Origin: Gemmatimonadetes bacterium bin94
Lineage (GTDB): Bacteria; Gemmatimonadota; Gemmatimonadetes; Longimicrobiales; Gaopeijiaceae
Length of the DNA stretch: 64,000 nt
NCBI GenBank assembly: GCA_002238865.1
Contig: MPNE01000004.1
Location: 78,501 to 142,500, forward strand
Direction of reading: 5' to 3'
The position numbers and the translations under genes are program-made. The notes beneath the pieces were generated by a model, which saw only the letters and a program-made list of their open reading frames with translations, was not told the origin of the DNA and ran no database searches. Shown here one piece after another: positions 25,703 to 34,334 of this stretch (within the stretch, counting starts at the first letter, position 1; each line of letters begins with the position of its first letter).

Positions 25703-26986
25703 ATGTTGACGAGAACCATGGCGATCGCTTTCGCCGCCACCGCCCTGGTCACGTGCAACACCGATGACCCTGCCTTGCCCGGCGCCAACGGGGAACCGCA
25801 CGAACGGGTGGTAGAAACCCGCGGCGACACAACCGTGGTGCGTACGCTGTCGGGAAGCGTCTGGGGCAAGGAGGCTGCTCTTGTTCCGGAAGTATCGATC
25901 GGAGAGTTGGATGGCCCGGACGAGTACCTCTTCGGCAACATCTACGGGATCGCGGTGGACGGCGAGGGGCAGGTCCATGTCCTCGACGGACAGGCCCAGA
26001 GCATTCGTGTCTTCGACTCGGGAGGTACCTACGCGGAGACGCTGACAAGGCGCGGCCAAGGGCCGGGCGAGCTGAACAACGCCATGTCGGTCGCGGTCCT
26101 TCCCGATGGGCGCGTCATCGCACACGATGTTTCGGACATGGCCGTCAAGGTCGTAGGACCCGCGGCGGTGGACCGGGAGCATTGGGCGTTCCCTGCGGGT
26201 GCCCTTGTTCTTCCCGTCAAGCCGCTGCGGATCGACCCGAACGGCCGCATTCTGGTGACGGCGGCCGGAACCGCCCCCGGCGGCGACATCACCGAGTACA
26301 TCATCGCTATGGGTTCGGGGGGAGAACTCCTGGACTCGCTCGCCCCTCCCGGCATCGACTTCGAGCCTTCCTCGCTGGAGGTTCGCCTTCCCTTCCCGAT
26401 GGGGGGCCGGTCAACGGCGTCGCGCGCCGTCCCACTCACGGCCCGTTACTACTGGACGGTGCATCCGAATGGCCGGTTTATGACGGGGATCTCCAGCGAC
26501 TACCGCATAGACCTGCAAAGCGATGATGGCGTTGTGCGCATTGAGCGCACGTGGGAGCCGGTCCTCGTCTCGGAAGCCGAGCGCGGCTACCATCGCGAAG
26601 TCACCACGGCAAGCATACAGCGCACCCAGCCCGACTGGAGCTGGAACGGCCCGCCGGTCCCCGAGACCAAGCGCCCCTTCCGCGGCCTTGTCGCCGGCCG
26701 GGACGGACGCATCTGGGTCCAACTCTGGACGGAAGCGCGCCCGGTAGTCAATGAGGATCACGACCCAGACGACCCGCGCTCGCAACCGGTAACGTGGGTG
26801 TCACCGGTGCGGTACGACGCGTTCGAGCCGGACGGTACCTACCTGGGCGTGCTCGCGGCCCCCGACGGATTTCTCGTCTCCCCTGCCGAGCCCATCTTCG
26901 ATGGCGACCACGTGTGGGCGGTGACCCGCGACGAGCTCGACGTTCAGCGGGTCGTCAGATACCGGATCGTCGTAGACCACCATTAG
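25703..26986 (+). CDS. Exported six-bladed beta-propeller protein
   Basis: The 427-residue protein has an N-terminal hydrophobic signal ending in ALVTC, possibly a non-canonical lipobox. NHL-like propeller blades follow: YGIAVDGEGQVHVLDGQAQS, IRVFDSGGTY, RRGQGPGELNNAMSVAVLPD and PLRIDPNGRILVTAAG. The RGQGPGEL phrase is a hallmark of a large family of exported 6-bladed propellers. No enzymatic motif is visible. The start at 25703 is supported by GGAGAAG seven bases upstream. It is one of three related genes within 3 kb, of which the next is broken, and it overlaps the tail of that remnant on the opposite strand. Confidence 0.82.
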   Translation: MLTRTMAIAFAATALVTCNTDDPALPGANGEPHERVVETRGDTTVVRTLSGSVWGKEAALVPEVSIGELDGPDEYLFGNIYGIAVDGEGQVHVLDGQAQSIRVFDSGGTYAETLTRRGQGPGELNNAMSVAVLPDGRVIAHDVSDMAVKVVGPAAVDREHWAFPAGALVLPVKPLRIDPNGRILVTAAGTAPGGDITEYIIAMGSGGELLDSLAPPGIDFEPSSLEVRLPFPMGGRSTASRAVPLTARYYWTVHPNGRFMTGISSDYRIDLQSDDGVVRIERTWEPVLVSEAERGYHREVTTASIQRTQPDWSWNGPPVPETKRPFRGLVAGRDGRIWVQLWTEARPVVNEDHDPDDPRSQPVTWVSPVRYDAFEPDGTYLGVLAAPDGFLVSPAEPIFDGDHVWAVTRDELDVQRVVRYRIVVDHH

Positions 26987-27455
26987 CGACGGGTACACGC
27001 CGTCCCAAGCGGTAGTGGCCAAGGTGCCGCCCGCTAGCGAGGTCGATGACATCCAGCCTGGCGTCTCGCCACCGGTCGTCGCGAACATCTTCGTCCATGA
27101 GGACCAGCCAACCGAGCTGGTCCCTTTCCACTTCGGTAGCCAGCACCACCGTATCCCCGCCGGCGACCGCAAAGCGGCCCCGACCCAGGTCTCCCCGGTA
27201 GCTCTTGCGCCTCACAAACGACCCGTCGGCATCGAAGATGGACCAGGCATGGCCATGGAAGTCGAGCGCCGCGATCCGGGTCTGCACGACCTGCACCTCG
27301 TTGATCCAGCGGAATTCCCCGGGTCCCTCGCCTTCGCGGCCAATCACCTTGACGAAGCTGCCGTCAGATCCAAAGAGCCTGAGGTTCGGCCCCGCAAAGA
27401 GCAGGTATCCGAGGTCCCCGTGCCATACGGCCCGCGTCCAATCTTCCTCGATCAT
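26955..27455 (-). pseudogene. Truncated six-bladed beta-propeller remnant
   Basis: The 166-codon frame carries propeller signatures (LRLFGSDGSFVKVIG, REGEGPGEFRWINEVQV, ARLDVIDLASG) found in both neighbouring propeller genes. It has no signal peptide or first blade at the N-terminus (an in-frame stop lies 12 codons upstream of the ATG) and ends abruptly, overlapping 32 bases of the convergent gene. DARLDVIDLASG aligns with SRLDVIDLQSG close to the end of the 27.7-kb protein, so central blades seem to be missing as well. It is best read as a decayed paralog; a short expressed protein cannot be excluded. Confidence 0.6.
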
Positions 27456-27552
27456 GCCCGGACCATCGCCGGTCCCGATGGAACCCGCTCACCGAACGTC
27501 TCAGCCTACCCCGGTGGACGGGTGTGCGCAGATGGACACGTATGATGCCTCA

Positions 27553-27582
27553 CCGTATCGCGCAACCTTGGCTGCGATACGG
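27553..27582. repeat. Perfect 9-bp inverted repeat, 12-base loop
   Basis: CCGTATCGC (27553-27561) and GCGATACGG (27574-27582) are exact inverse complements around a 12-base spacer. They lie in the 235-bp gap between the divergent propeller remnant and the propeller gene at 27691. It could be an operator or an RNA hairpin; no T-run follows, so it is not an obvious intrinsic terminator. Nothing else is visible in the gap. Confidence 0.5.
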
Positions 27583-27690
27583 ACATTTGCGCTCGCCGTG
27601 GGAACCGGTTTGGATTACCTATCGGGACCGGAAGAACTTCGTGTACTCAGCCAAGGGCACGGTAAGCGCGTGGGCCAATCATGTAGATGG

Positions 27691-28836
27691 ATGAGGAGAG
27701 TTGTCGAAGGAATCCTGTTCTGCATTGTCATTCTCCCCACCGCATACCGTCCCGGCGAGGCGGAATCACAGGAATCACGGAAACGGGTTCTGTCCGGCGA
27801 CAGCCGTGGTCGCCATATCGTGCGGGACGCCGAGGATCTCTGCACGACGTGCGCGCGGCTCGATGAGTTGGCGGTTCTCGGTGACATGGCAGGGGAAGGA
27901 TTCATCCAGCGGTCCCGCGTCGCGACACGAGATAGCCTGGGCCGCTACTGGATCGGGCAGGGAGAATCGCTGAAGGTGTATGACTCCAACGGGCGGTTCC
28001 TTCGTGAAGTGGGTCGAGCGGGAGAGGGCCCGGAGGAGTTCGTTCGCATAGCTCTCGTGCACGCTGACACCGACGGGCGTGTACACGTTCTGGATCCGAG
28101 GAACACCCGCGAGAGCGTTTTCGACGCGAACTTCGCCCTGATGGAAGAGCAGAGGCTCCCGGGCCGTGTTGCATCCCTCTTCAGTGCTGCGGCATTGAAT
28201 CGGGGCTATGTCGCGAATACAGCGGCCGAGATGACCGGCTCGCCGTTCTTGCACATCATCCGCGGAGATGAGGTTGTGCGCTCCTTCGGTGCGTCCGATG
28301 CGACTGGCCCGCAAGACGCGATGCGCTCACTCCGGATTCTTGCAGCCAGGTCGGACGGCGTTGTCGCGGCCGCCCAGCGATTCGCCTACATGGTCGAAAT
28401 GTGGGACTCCAGTGGGAGTCGATTGGTCGAATTCCATCATGAGGCGAGCCTCAATGAGGTTGAGATCAAGCAGGTGCCGTACAATCTGACGGATAACCCC
28501 GTGCCGCACGAGGTGATGGCCGTTCGTTTCGACGATGCTGACAGATTGTGGGTTGTGTTCCGCATGATGCGCGATGGCTGGGAGCGACACTACGAACCGC
28601 GAGAGTTTCCCGGCGGCCTGGTCGGAATTCGTCAGCGCCCGAACAGCACGTTGGACTCAATCTACGAATCAAGGCTCGATGTCATCGATCTGCAGTCGGG
28701 CACGGTGGTTGTCAGAGCACGGTTGCCGGGCCTGTTCGAGGCCTTTGCGGGCGACGGACTGCTGCTTGAAGAGCGTGAACTGCCGAACGCGGAGATTCAG
28801 CTGGCCGTCTGGCGCGTCACGATCGACGGTCGGTAA
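27691..28836 (+). CDS. Exported beta-propeller-like protein
   Basis: This 381-residue protein begins with a basic, hydrophobic signal-like segment (MRRVVEGILFCIVILPTA). It continues with propeller-type repeats: LKVYDSNGRFLREVGRAGEG with PEEF after it, ALVHADTDGRVHVLDPRN, YMVEMWDSSGSRLVEF and RLDVIDLQSGTVVVRAR. It matches the family of the gene at 25.7 kb but lower-GC codons and divergent sequence set it apart, so it may have a different origin. An isolated CTTC/CARL Cys pair near residue 50 may form a disulfide. ATG at 27691 is chosen because earlier in-frame sequence lacks signal character. Its end overlaps the convergent DUF368 gene by 20 bases. Confidence 0.78.
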   Translation: MRRVVEGILFCIVILPTAYRPGEAESQESRKRVLSGDSRGRHIVRDAEDLCTTCARLDELAVLGDMAGEGFIQRSRVATRDSLGRYWIGQGESLKVYDSNGRFLREVGRAGEGPEEFVRIALVHADTDGRVHVLDPRNTRESVFDANFALMEEQRLPGRVASLFSAAALNRGYVANTAAEMTGSPFLHIIRGDEVVRSFGASDATGPQDAMRSLRILAARSDGVVAAAQRFAYMVEMWDSSGSRLVEFHHEASLNEVEIKQVPYNLTDNPVPHEVMAVRFDDADRLWVVFRMMRDGWERHYEPREFPGGLVGIRQRPNSTLDSIYESRLDVIDLQSGTVVVRARLPGLFEAFAGDGLLLEERELPNAEIQLAVWRVTIDGR

Positions 28837-30088
28837 ACGGCTGCGTCCGAATGCGGCGGCCCGCGGTATGCATGAGCACCACCAGTGCGACCCCCGCCGC
28901 AAACATGAGCGCCACGCTCACCGTGCCCGGATCTCCCGCGGCGGGCAGCGTCAGGACTTCCCTGCCATGTCCCGGGTGGTCCACAAACGGCCAGAGCTTG
29001 CGCAGCGAGCCGGCCATCAACCCGACCAGCACCGCGAGCGTGCCGTCGCGCCACCTGGAGAAGAGGTACTTGAGCACGCGCGCGAAGGTGAGCAGGCCCG
29101 TGCCCATCGCCGCCACCATCGTCACAACGACGGCCGCGGCCCCCGGGTCACCGTGCGAGACGGCCAGGGCAAGCGAGTGGAGTACGTAGTGGTAGAGCCC
29201 CAGCAGGAGCAGCACGAAGGCCCCCGACAGGCCCGGCAGGGTCATGGCCGAAATGGCCAGCGCACCGCCCAGAAAGACATACCCGAGGCTCGGGTCGCGG
29301 CCGCCTGTCAGCGCGGCGGGCTGCGACACGGCCGAGATCACCAGCGGACCCTCTCCCTCCACCCCGCGGATCGAGCCCGGGGGCACGTTGGCGGCGTCGC
29401 CGGCCATCCGTGCGACAACCTCGATCTCGGCAGAGGCCGCGCCCGCGGGGATGATGACCGAAGTGGCCAACCCGTACGCGATATCGGGAAGGTCGTCTTC
29501 TCCGGGCGCCACCAGCGTCAGGTTCGCCGGCGTGAGACGCACCTCGGCCGCCTGCGGCGCGGCGAGTTCCAGCGACACGACGCCGCGGGCGTGCCGTGTC
29601 GTCGGCTCCGGCAGCCCGGCCACCCACGCCGCGACGAGGGCGGCGCCGAGGGCCAGGAGCCACCGGGACGGCGTCCGGCGGCCGATCTCGCGGAACGGGA
29701 TGATGACCGAGGCCGCGACGAGGCCCAGGAAGAGCCCCCGCAGCTGCGCCGGGTGACTGTCGAGAAGGGGAGGGATGGTGTGGGCTCCGACCGCAATCGC
29801 CGGGACGATGCCGGCGGCCACCGAAGCCAGCAGCAGAACATGTCCCGCGTCGCGCCCGCTCCTGTCGTCGGCGAGCCGCGCGGGATGCCGAAGCCCCTGC
29901 CTGAGCAGGGCGCGAAAGGCGGGGGTACGGATGCGTCGCAGCATTCCCGCGCCCAGGCCTCCCACCGCGTTGACCAGGCGCGGGTAGATCCCGAGGATGA
30001 GCGCAACCGTGCCGCCGGACACCCCCGGAACCACGTCCGCCAGGCCCATGCAGATGCCGCGCAGCGCGTTCCCGAACCAGTGCTTCAT
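28817..30088 (-). CDS. DUF368 membrane protein (undecaprenyl-phosphate translocase family) with extracytoplasmic insert
   Basis: DUF368 (PopT) proteins are known to return undecaprenyl phosphate across the inner membrane for reuse in cell-wall and glycan synthesis. Both halves of the inverted-repeat fold are visible: GLADVVPGVSGGTVALILGI near residue 15 and AISAMTLPGLSGAFVLLLLG near residue 278. Between them, at about residues 161-266, is a roughly 105-residue polar insert with beta-strand character (VVSLELAAPQAAEVRLTPAN, SVIIPAGAASAEIEVVARMA). It is absent from typical members of about 270-310 residues, making this one 423 residues. It is last in the series surE-DUF368, ten bases after surE. 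Confidence 0.9.
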   Translation of the reverse strand: MKHWFGNALRGICMGLADVVPGVSGGTVALILGIYPRLVNAVGGLGAGMLRRIRTPAFRALLRQGLRHPARLADDRSGRDAGHVLLLASVAAGIVPAIAVGAHTIPPLLDSHPAQLRGLFLGLVAASVIIPFREIGRRTPSRWLLALGAALVAAWVAGLPEPTTRHARGVVSLELAAPQAAEVRLTPANLTLVAPGEDDLPDIAYGLATSVIIPAGAASAEIEVVARMAGDAANVPPGSIRGVEGEGPLVISAVSQPAALTGGRDPSLGYVFLGGALAISAMTLPGLSGAFVLLLLGLYHYVLHSLALAVSHGDPGAAAVVVTMVAAMGTGLLTFARVLKYLFSRWRDGTLAVLVGLMAGSLRKLWPFVDHPGHGREVLTLPAAGDPGTVSVALMFAAGVALVVLMHTAGRRIRTQPFTDRRS

Positions 30089-30098
30089 CCCGCTCCGA

Positions 30099-30863
30099 TC
30101 AGGGCTCCGGAAGCCCGCGGACTTCCAGGTTCCATCCGCGGACTTCGTCGAGTCGGGTGTAGCTGGTGAGATCGAGGTGAAGGGGCGTCACCGAAACGTA
30201 CCCCTCCTTGACCGCGCGGAAGTCGGAGTCGGGCCCGCCGTTCCAATGCGGGTACCCGCCGCCGATCCAGTAGTATTCCCTTCCCGAAGGGTCCGGTGCC
30301 CGAGTGATGGCATCGGTGTACCGGCGCCGTCCGAGGTTGGTCACCCGTACGCCCCGCAGATCGGAGGGGGCAATCGCGGGGAGATTCACGTTCAGCAGTT
30401 CGTGCGGAGGAATGCCCTTCGCCATGATCTGCTTCAGAAGGCTGCTCACGACCGACTGCCACCCCTCCACCTCTTCGATCCCGCGCCCCACATAGGAAAA
30501 CGCCACCGCGGGAATCCCGAGAATGGTGGCTTCGATCGCGGCCGCGACCGTCCCCGAATACAGGACGTCCTCCCCCATGTTGGGGCCGTGGTTGATCCCC
30601 GAGACGCAGAGGTCGGGGCGTTCGCCGAGAAGCTCGCTCACCGCGAGGATGACGCAGTCGGTGGGGGTGCCGTCGAGGATGGTGGTTCCGTCCGGGGCCT
30701 TCCGCGTGCGCAGGGGACTGTGCAGGGTCAGGGCGTTGCTGGACGCGCTCTGCTCCCGGTCGGGAGCCACGATATCGACAGAGCCGATCTCGTGAGCGGC
30801 CTCGGCGAGCACGCGAACGCCCGGTGACAGGTAACCGTCGTCGTTTGTGCAGAGGATGCGCAC
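30099..30863 (-). CDS. surE: 5'/3'-nucleotidase SurE
   Basis: SurE is a metal-dependent phosphatase acting on nucleoside monophosphates. The 254-residue protein shows MRILCTNDDGY with the paired Asp metal ligands, APDREQSASSNALTL with the conserved Ser, SGINHGPNMGEDVLYSGTV with the Asn ligand, and YWIGG near the C-terminus. The start is GTG at 30863. It lies 16 bases after a small MerR-type regulator and 10 bases before the DUF368 gene. Confidence 0.95.
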   Translation of the reverse strand: MRILCTNDDGYLSPGVRVLAEAAHEIGSVDIVAPDREQSASSNALTLHSPLRTRKAPDGTTILDGTPTDCVILAVSELLGERPDLCVSGINHGPNMGEDVLYSGTVAAAIEATILGIPAVAFSYVGRGIEEVEGWQSVVSSLLKQIMAKGIPPHELLNVNLPAIAPSDLRGVRVTNLGRRRYTDAITRAPDPSGREYYWIGGGYPHWNGGPDSDFRAVKEGYVSVTPLHLDLTSYTRLDEVRGWNLEVRGLPEP

Positions 30864-30879
30864 GCGGGACCCCGAGTCC

Positions 30880-31236
30880 TCAGCCGTCGGGGAGGGTCAG
30901 GACATCGCGAAGAGCCACGAGGTTCTCCCTGATCGAACCGAGCACCGCAGGTTCCGCATGGAGCTTCCGGACCTCTTCGATCCCGCCTCCCTGCCGCATC
31001 TTCTTCAGCTCCCGTTTGGCGCCTTCGATGGTAAAGCGTTTCTCGTAGAGAAGATGCTTGACAAGCAGTATGGTCTCGATCTCCCTCATCCTGTACACCC
31101 GGCTGCCACCGCGGTTCTTTGTCGGCGACAACACGTCGAACTGGGTCTCCCAGTACCGGAGCACATGGGCCTTGAGTCCGGTCAGGCTACCGACCTCCCC
31201 GATCGAATAGTATGTCTTGCGGGCGATCGGTTCCAC
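30880..31236 (-). CDS. MerR-family transcriptional regulator, short form
   Basis: The 118-residue protein has a MerR winged helix at its N-terminus (YYSIGEVGSLTGLKAHVLRY, then WETQFDVLSPTKNRGGSRVY and REIETILLVKHLLYEKRFTI). A short helical tail contains a MRQGGGIEEV turn. It lacks the metal- or drug-binding extension of larger MerR proteins, and resembles the compact MerR regulators often found beside gpsA or other housekeeping genes in GC-rich bacteria. The target is unknown. GTG at 31236 lies five bases after gpsA. Confidence 0.9.
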   Translation of the reverse strand: MEPIARKTYYSIGEVGSLTGLKAHVLRYWETQFDVLSPTKNRGGSRVYRMREIETILLVKHLLYEKRFTIEGAKRELKKMRQGGGIEEVRKLHAEPAVLGSIRENLVALRDVLTLPDG

Positions 31237-31241
31237 GTTCT

Positions 31242-32288
31242 TCAGCTCCCTTCCCCGACGAGGAGGATATCCGGGTTCTCGGACTTCGGTTCCCTTGTCA
31301 TCAGCCGGTGGAGCGCCTCCATGGGGTCGACGCCCTCGACGATAATCCGATACACCTCGGTCGATACGGGCATTTCGATCCCCAGCCTGCGGGCGAGTCG
31401 GTGGACCGCCCGAACGGTTGCCACGCCCTCCGCCACCGTTCGGGTGTTGCCCATGATCTCTTCCATGGAGTGCCCCAGACCGAGGCGGTATCCCACGGTC
31501 CGGTTTCGGCTCAGCCCTCCGGTGCAGGTCAGGACCAGGTCTCCCATTCCGGCGAGTCCGGCAAAGGTAGCGGGTTGAGCCCCGAGAGCCACTCCCAGCC
31601 GGCTGATCTCCGCCACCCCCCGCGTCATGAGCGCAGCCACCGCATTGTGACCCAGATCCAGGCCCGCGGCAACCCCGGCAGCCACGGCAATCACATTCTT
31701 GAGGGCGCCTCCCAATTCAACACCCACCACATCCGAGTTGGTGTAGACCCGAAAGCGGTCCGTCTGGAACAGCGCCTGGGCGCCGAGACGGGCCCCTTCG
31801 TCGCGGCTGGCCACCACCACCGCCGTCGGGGCGCCGGCGACCACTTCCCTCGCAAAACTCGGCCCGGAAAGCACGCACAGCCGGCGAGACTGCTCTTGCG
31901 GCAACACCTCGGCGAAGATCTCGTCCATTCGCCGCAGGGTCGCAATCTCGATCCCCTTGGACGCGGTGACCATCATCGCCGACCGGGGTATGTAGGGCGC
32001 CGCCGCCGCCAGCACGGCCGCGGAGTGCTGGACCGGGCAGACCCAGACGACGGCTTCCGCATCGCCGAGCGCAGTCGCCAGTGAGGTGGTCACCGCCAGG
32101 TCCGGGTTCAGGGATGTTCCTTCCAGAAACAGGGAGTTCTGCCCTGTTTCCCTGACCGAAGCCACGACTTCCGCTTCCCGTGCCCAGAGTCGCACGTCCG
32201 CGCCGGTATCGGCCAGCAGGTTGGCCAGGGCGGTGCCCCACGCCCCCGCGCCGATCACCGATACCCTGTGCGGGACGGGAGCCCTCAT
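31242..32288 (-). CDS. gpsA: NAD(P)H-dependent glycerol-3-phosphate dehydrogenase
   Basis: GpsA reduces dihydroxyacetone phosphate to sn-glycerol-3-phosphate, the backbone for PlsY. The 348-residue protein has the Rossmann motif VIGAGAWGTALANLLA, VVWVCPVQHSA, the KGIE phrase TASKGIEIAT, GPSFAREV and the catalytic-lysine region GGALKNVIAVAAGVAAGLDL. It overlaps plsY by four bases (ATGA), so glycerol-3-phosphate synthesis and its acylation are translationally linked. Confidence 0.96.
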   Translation of the reverse strand: MRAPVPHRVSVIGAGAWGTALANLLADTGADVRLWAREAEVVASVRETGQNSLFLEGTSLNPDLAVTTSLATALGDAEAVVWVCPVQHSAAVLAAAAPYIPRSAMMVTASKGIEIATLRRMDEIFAEVLPQEQSRRLCVLSGPSFAREVVAGAPTAVVVASRDEGARLGAQALFQTDRFRVYTNSDVVGVELGGALKNVIAVAAGVAAGLDLGHNAVAALMTRGVAEISRLGVALGAQPATFAGLAGMGDLVLTCTGGLSRNRTVGYRLGLGHSMEEIMGNTRTVAEGVATVRAVHRLARRLGIEMPVSTEVYRIIVEGVDPMEALHRLMTREPKSENPDILLVGEGS

Positions 32289-32908
32289 GGATCCTCCCGG
32301 TCGACCGTGCCGGGTCTTCCGAGGCGCGGCTCCGTCCCCGCCAACAGCCGGCGAATGTTGGAACGGTGGGCCCAGACGACGAAGGCCGCCATGGAGCCGA
32401 GGAATGCCCGTACGGGAAGCCCGGCGTCAGCGATGAACAGTCCCGCGATCCCTACCGCGACCGCGCCCGCAATCGACGCCAGCGACACGATTCGGGTGGT
32501 CAGCATGGCGATGAGCCAGATCCCGCCGCCGGCCACCATCGCCACCGGTGCGACCGCGACCAGCACCCCCGCGCTGGTCGCGACGCCCTTCCCTCCCTTG
32601 AAGCCCACCCAGAACGAGAAGACGTGGCCGACAATCGCGGCCGCGCCGTAGGCGACGGTCCACCAGAAGGCGGTCTGTCCGTCGAGGTCCGGAAACCACC
32701 AAACCGGCGCGAAACCCTTGAACATGTCGACAAGGATCACCGGCAGAGCAGCTTGCCAGCCCAGAACCCGGAAGGCATTTGTGGCTCCCAGGTTGCAGCT
32801 GCCGAGCGTGCGCAGGTCCTTGCGGTAGAAGAACCGGCCGACCCAGAATGCCGAAGGGATCGACCCGGCCAGATACGCTGCCAGAACCAGTATGAGTGCG
32901 CTCGTCAC
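32285..32908 (-). CDS. plsY: Glycerol-3-phosphate acyltransferase PlsY
   Basis: PlsY transfers an acyl group from acyl phosphate to glycerol-3-phosphate at the inner membrane, the first step of phospholipid synthesis. The 207-residue protein has about five membrane helices, AYLAGSIPSAFWVGR at the N-terminus, the loop GSCNLGATNAFRVLG and FKGGKGVATSAG. The first loop normally reads GSGN-x-GATN; here the third residue is Cys, an uncommon but probably tolerated change. GTG at 32908 follows a 112-bp gap after der, in which no clear promoter was seen. Confidence 0.94.
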   Translation of the reverse strand: MTSALILVLAAYLAGSIPSAFWVGRFFYRKDLRTLGSCNLGATNAFRVLGWQAALPVILVDMFKGFAPVWWFPDLDGQTAFWWTVAYGAAAIVGHVFSFWVGFKGGKGVATSAGVLVAVAPVAMVAGGGIWLIAMLTTRIVSLASIAGAVAVGIAGLFIADAGLPVRAFLGSMAAFVVWAHRSNIRRLLAGTEPRLGRPGTVDREDP

Positions 32909-33020
32909 GGTCTCCGCCGCCGTGTTGGGCAGGCCGGGTTCCTGCCACCGGTCACCAGCCGGGAACTTCTCACGACGTTACCACATGCGCTGCGGGGAAT
33001 CCAGACCGGGCGGGCCCCGG

Positions 33021-34334
33021 TCATGCGCCGCTCTTGCGAAGCCTGATCCGTATCGGCACGCCGGTGAAGTTCCACCTGGCTCGCAGCTGGTTGGAGACAT
33101 AGCGGCGATAGTGGGCCGGAATCTCGTCGGGAAGGTTCGAGAAGACGATGAAGGTGGGGGGTGACGTACGGGCCTGGGTGGCGTACTTGAGCTTGACGGT
33201 CCGGCCTCGGGCGTGTGGGGGTGGCTGCCTTTCCACCAGCGCCTCGATCGCCTCGTTCACCTGTGCGGTCCCGATACGCTGCTGCCTCAGCGCTGCGACC
33301 TGCCGCACCAGATCAAGCGTCTTGCGGACGCGCAACCCCGTAAGCGCGGACGCGAAAAGGAAGGGCACATGCCGCAGAAAGGGCGCTCTCTTCCCTGCTT
33401 GCCGTTCGAACTCCGCCGCCGTTTGCGTTTCCTTGGCCACCAGGTCCCACTTGTTGCACACCATGATGACCCCGCAACCGGCCTCCCAAGCGGTCTCCGC
33501 GACCTTTACGTCCTGCACGTGGAGACCCTCGGCACAGTCTACGACCACCAGGCACACGTCGGCCTCGCGAACGACCCGTGCGGTGCGCAGACTGCAGTAG
33601 TACTCCACCGAGTCCTTCATGCGGGCGTGGCGGCGAAGCCCCGCCGTGTCGACGAAGGTGAGGTTGAGTCCGTGGTACTTCATGGCCAGATCGACCGGGT
33701 CCCGGGTTGTGCCGGGCACGTCGCTCACGACAACGCGTTCCTCACCGAAGAGCCGGTTGACCAACGATGACTTCCCGGCGTTGGGCTTGCCGATCACCGC
33801 CACCCTGACGTCGTCGGGCTCAGGCTCACCCGTCTCCTCCGGAAGGAGGGGAACCATGACGTCGAACAGGTCGCCGAACCCCCTGCCGGAAACCGCGCTG
33901 ACCGGGTGTGGCTCTCCCATCCCCAGCTCCCAGAAGTCCAGATGATTGCTCTCTGTCGGGAGGTTGTCCACCTTGTTGACCGTCAGCAGGACCGGTTTGG
34001 CCGATTTGCGCAGAACCTCCGACAACTTCTGGTCCAGCGGGTGGATTCCCGTCCTGGAGTCGACCAGGAAGAGGACCACGTCCGCCTCTTCGACGGCGAC
34101 CATCGCCTGTTCGCGGATCAGGCGGTCGATCGTCCTCTGCGAGCCCTCGACGATGCCCCCGGTGTCCACGAGGAAGAAGTTGTGCCCTGTCCAGTCCGCC
34201 TGCCCGAAGTTCCTGTCGCGCGTGACGCCGGGGGTGTCGTCCACGATCGCCACCCGGCGCCCGATGGCCCGGTTGAAGAAGGTGGATTTTCCCACGTTGG
34301 GCCGACCCACGACCGCCACCACGGGAAGGCTCAT
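33021..34334 (-). CDS. der: Ribosome biogenesis GTPase Der
   Basis: Der (EngA) is a tandem GTPase needed for 50S subunit maturation. The 437-residue protein has two G domains with GRPNVGKSTFFN (residues 8-19) and GKPNAGKSSLVN (about 182-193), switch DTGG and DTAG motifs, and NKVD / NKWD specificity motifs. A C-terminal KH-like domain has KLKYATQARTSPPTFIVFSN. It overlaps the upstream radical-SAM gene by four bases (ATGA), a pairing seen in many bacteria. Confidence 0.97.
   Translation of the reverse strand: MSLPVVAVVGRPNVGKSTFFNRAIGRRVAIVDDTPGVTRDRNFGQADWTGHNFFLVDTGGIVEGSQRTIDRLIREQAMVAVEEADVVLFLVDSRTGIHPLDQKLSEVLRKSAKPVLLTVNKVDNLPTESNHLDFWELGMGEPHPVSAVSGRGFGDLFDVMVPLLPEETGEPEPDDVRVAVIGKPNAGKSSLVNRLFGEERVVVSDVPGTTRDPVDLAMKYHGLNLTFVDTAGLRRHARMKDSVEYYCSLRTARVVREADVCLVVVDCAEGLHVQDVKVAETAWEAGCGVIMVCNKWDLVAKETQTAAEFERQAGKRAPFLRHVPFLFASALTGLRVRKTLDLVRQVAALRQQRIGTAQVNEAIEALVERQPPPHARGRTVKLKYATQARTSPPTFIVFSNLPDEIPAHYRRYVSNQLRARWNFTGVPIRIRLRKSGA

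Noticed and set aside
27205..27690. N-terminal extension of the propeller gene at 27691
   Set aside because: The extension has no signal peptide and covers an inverted repeat and the remnant gene; ATG 27691 begins a proper export signal.
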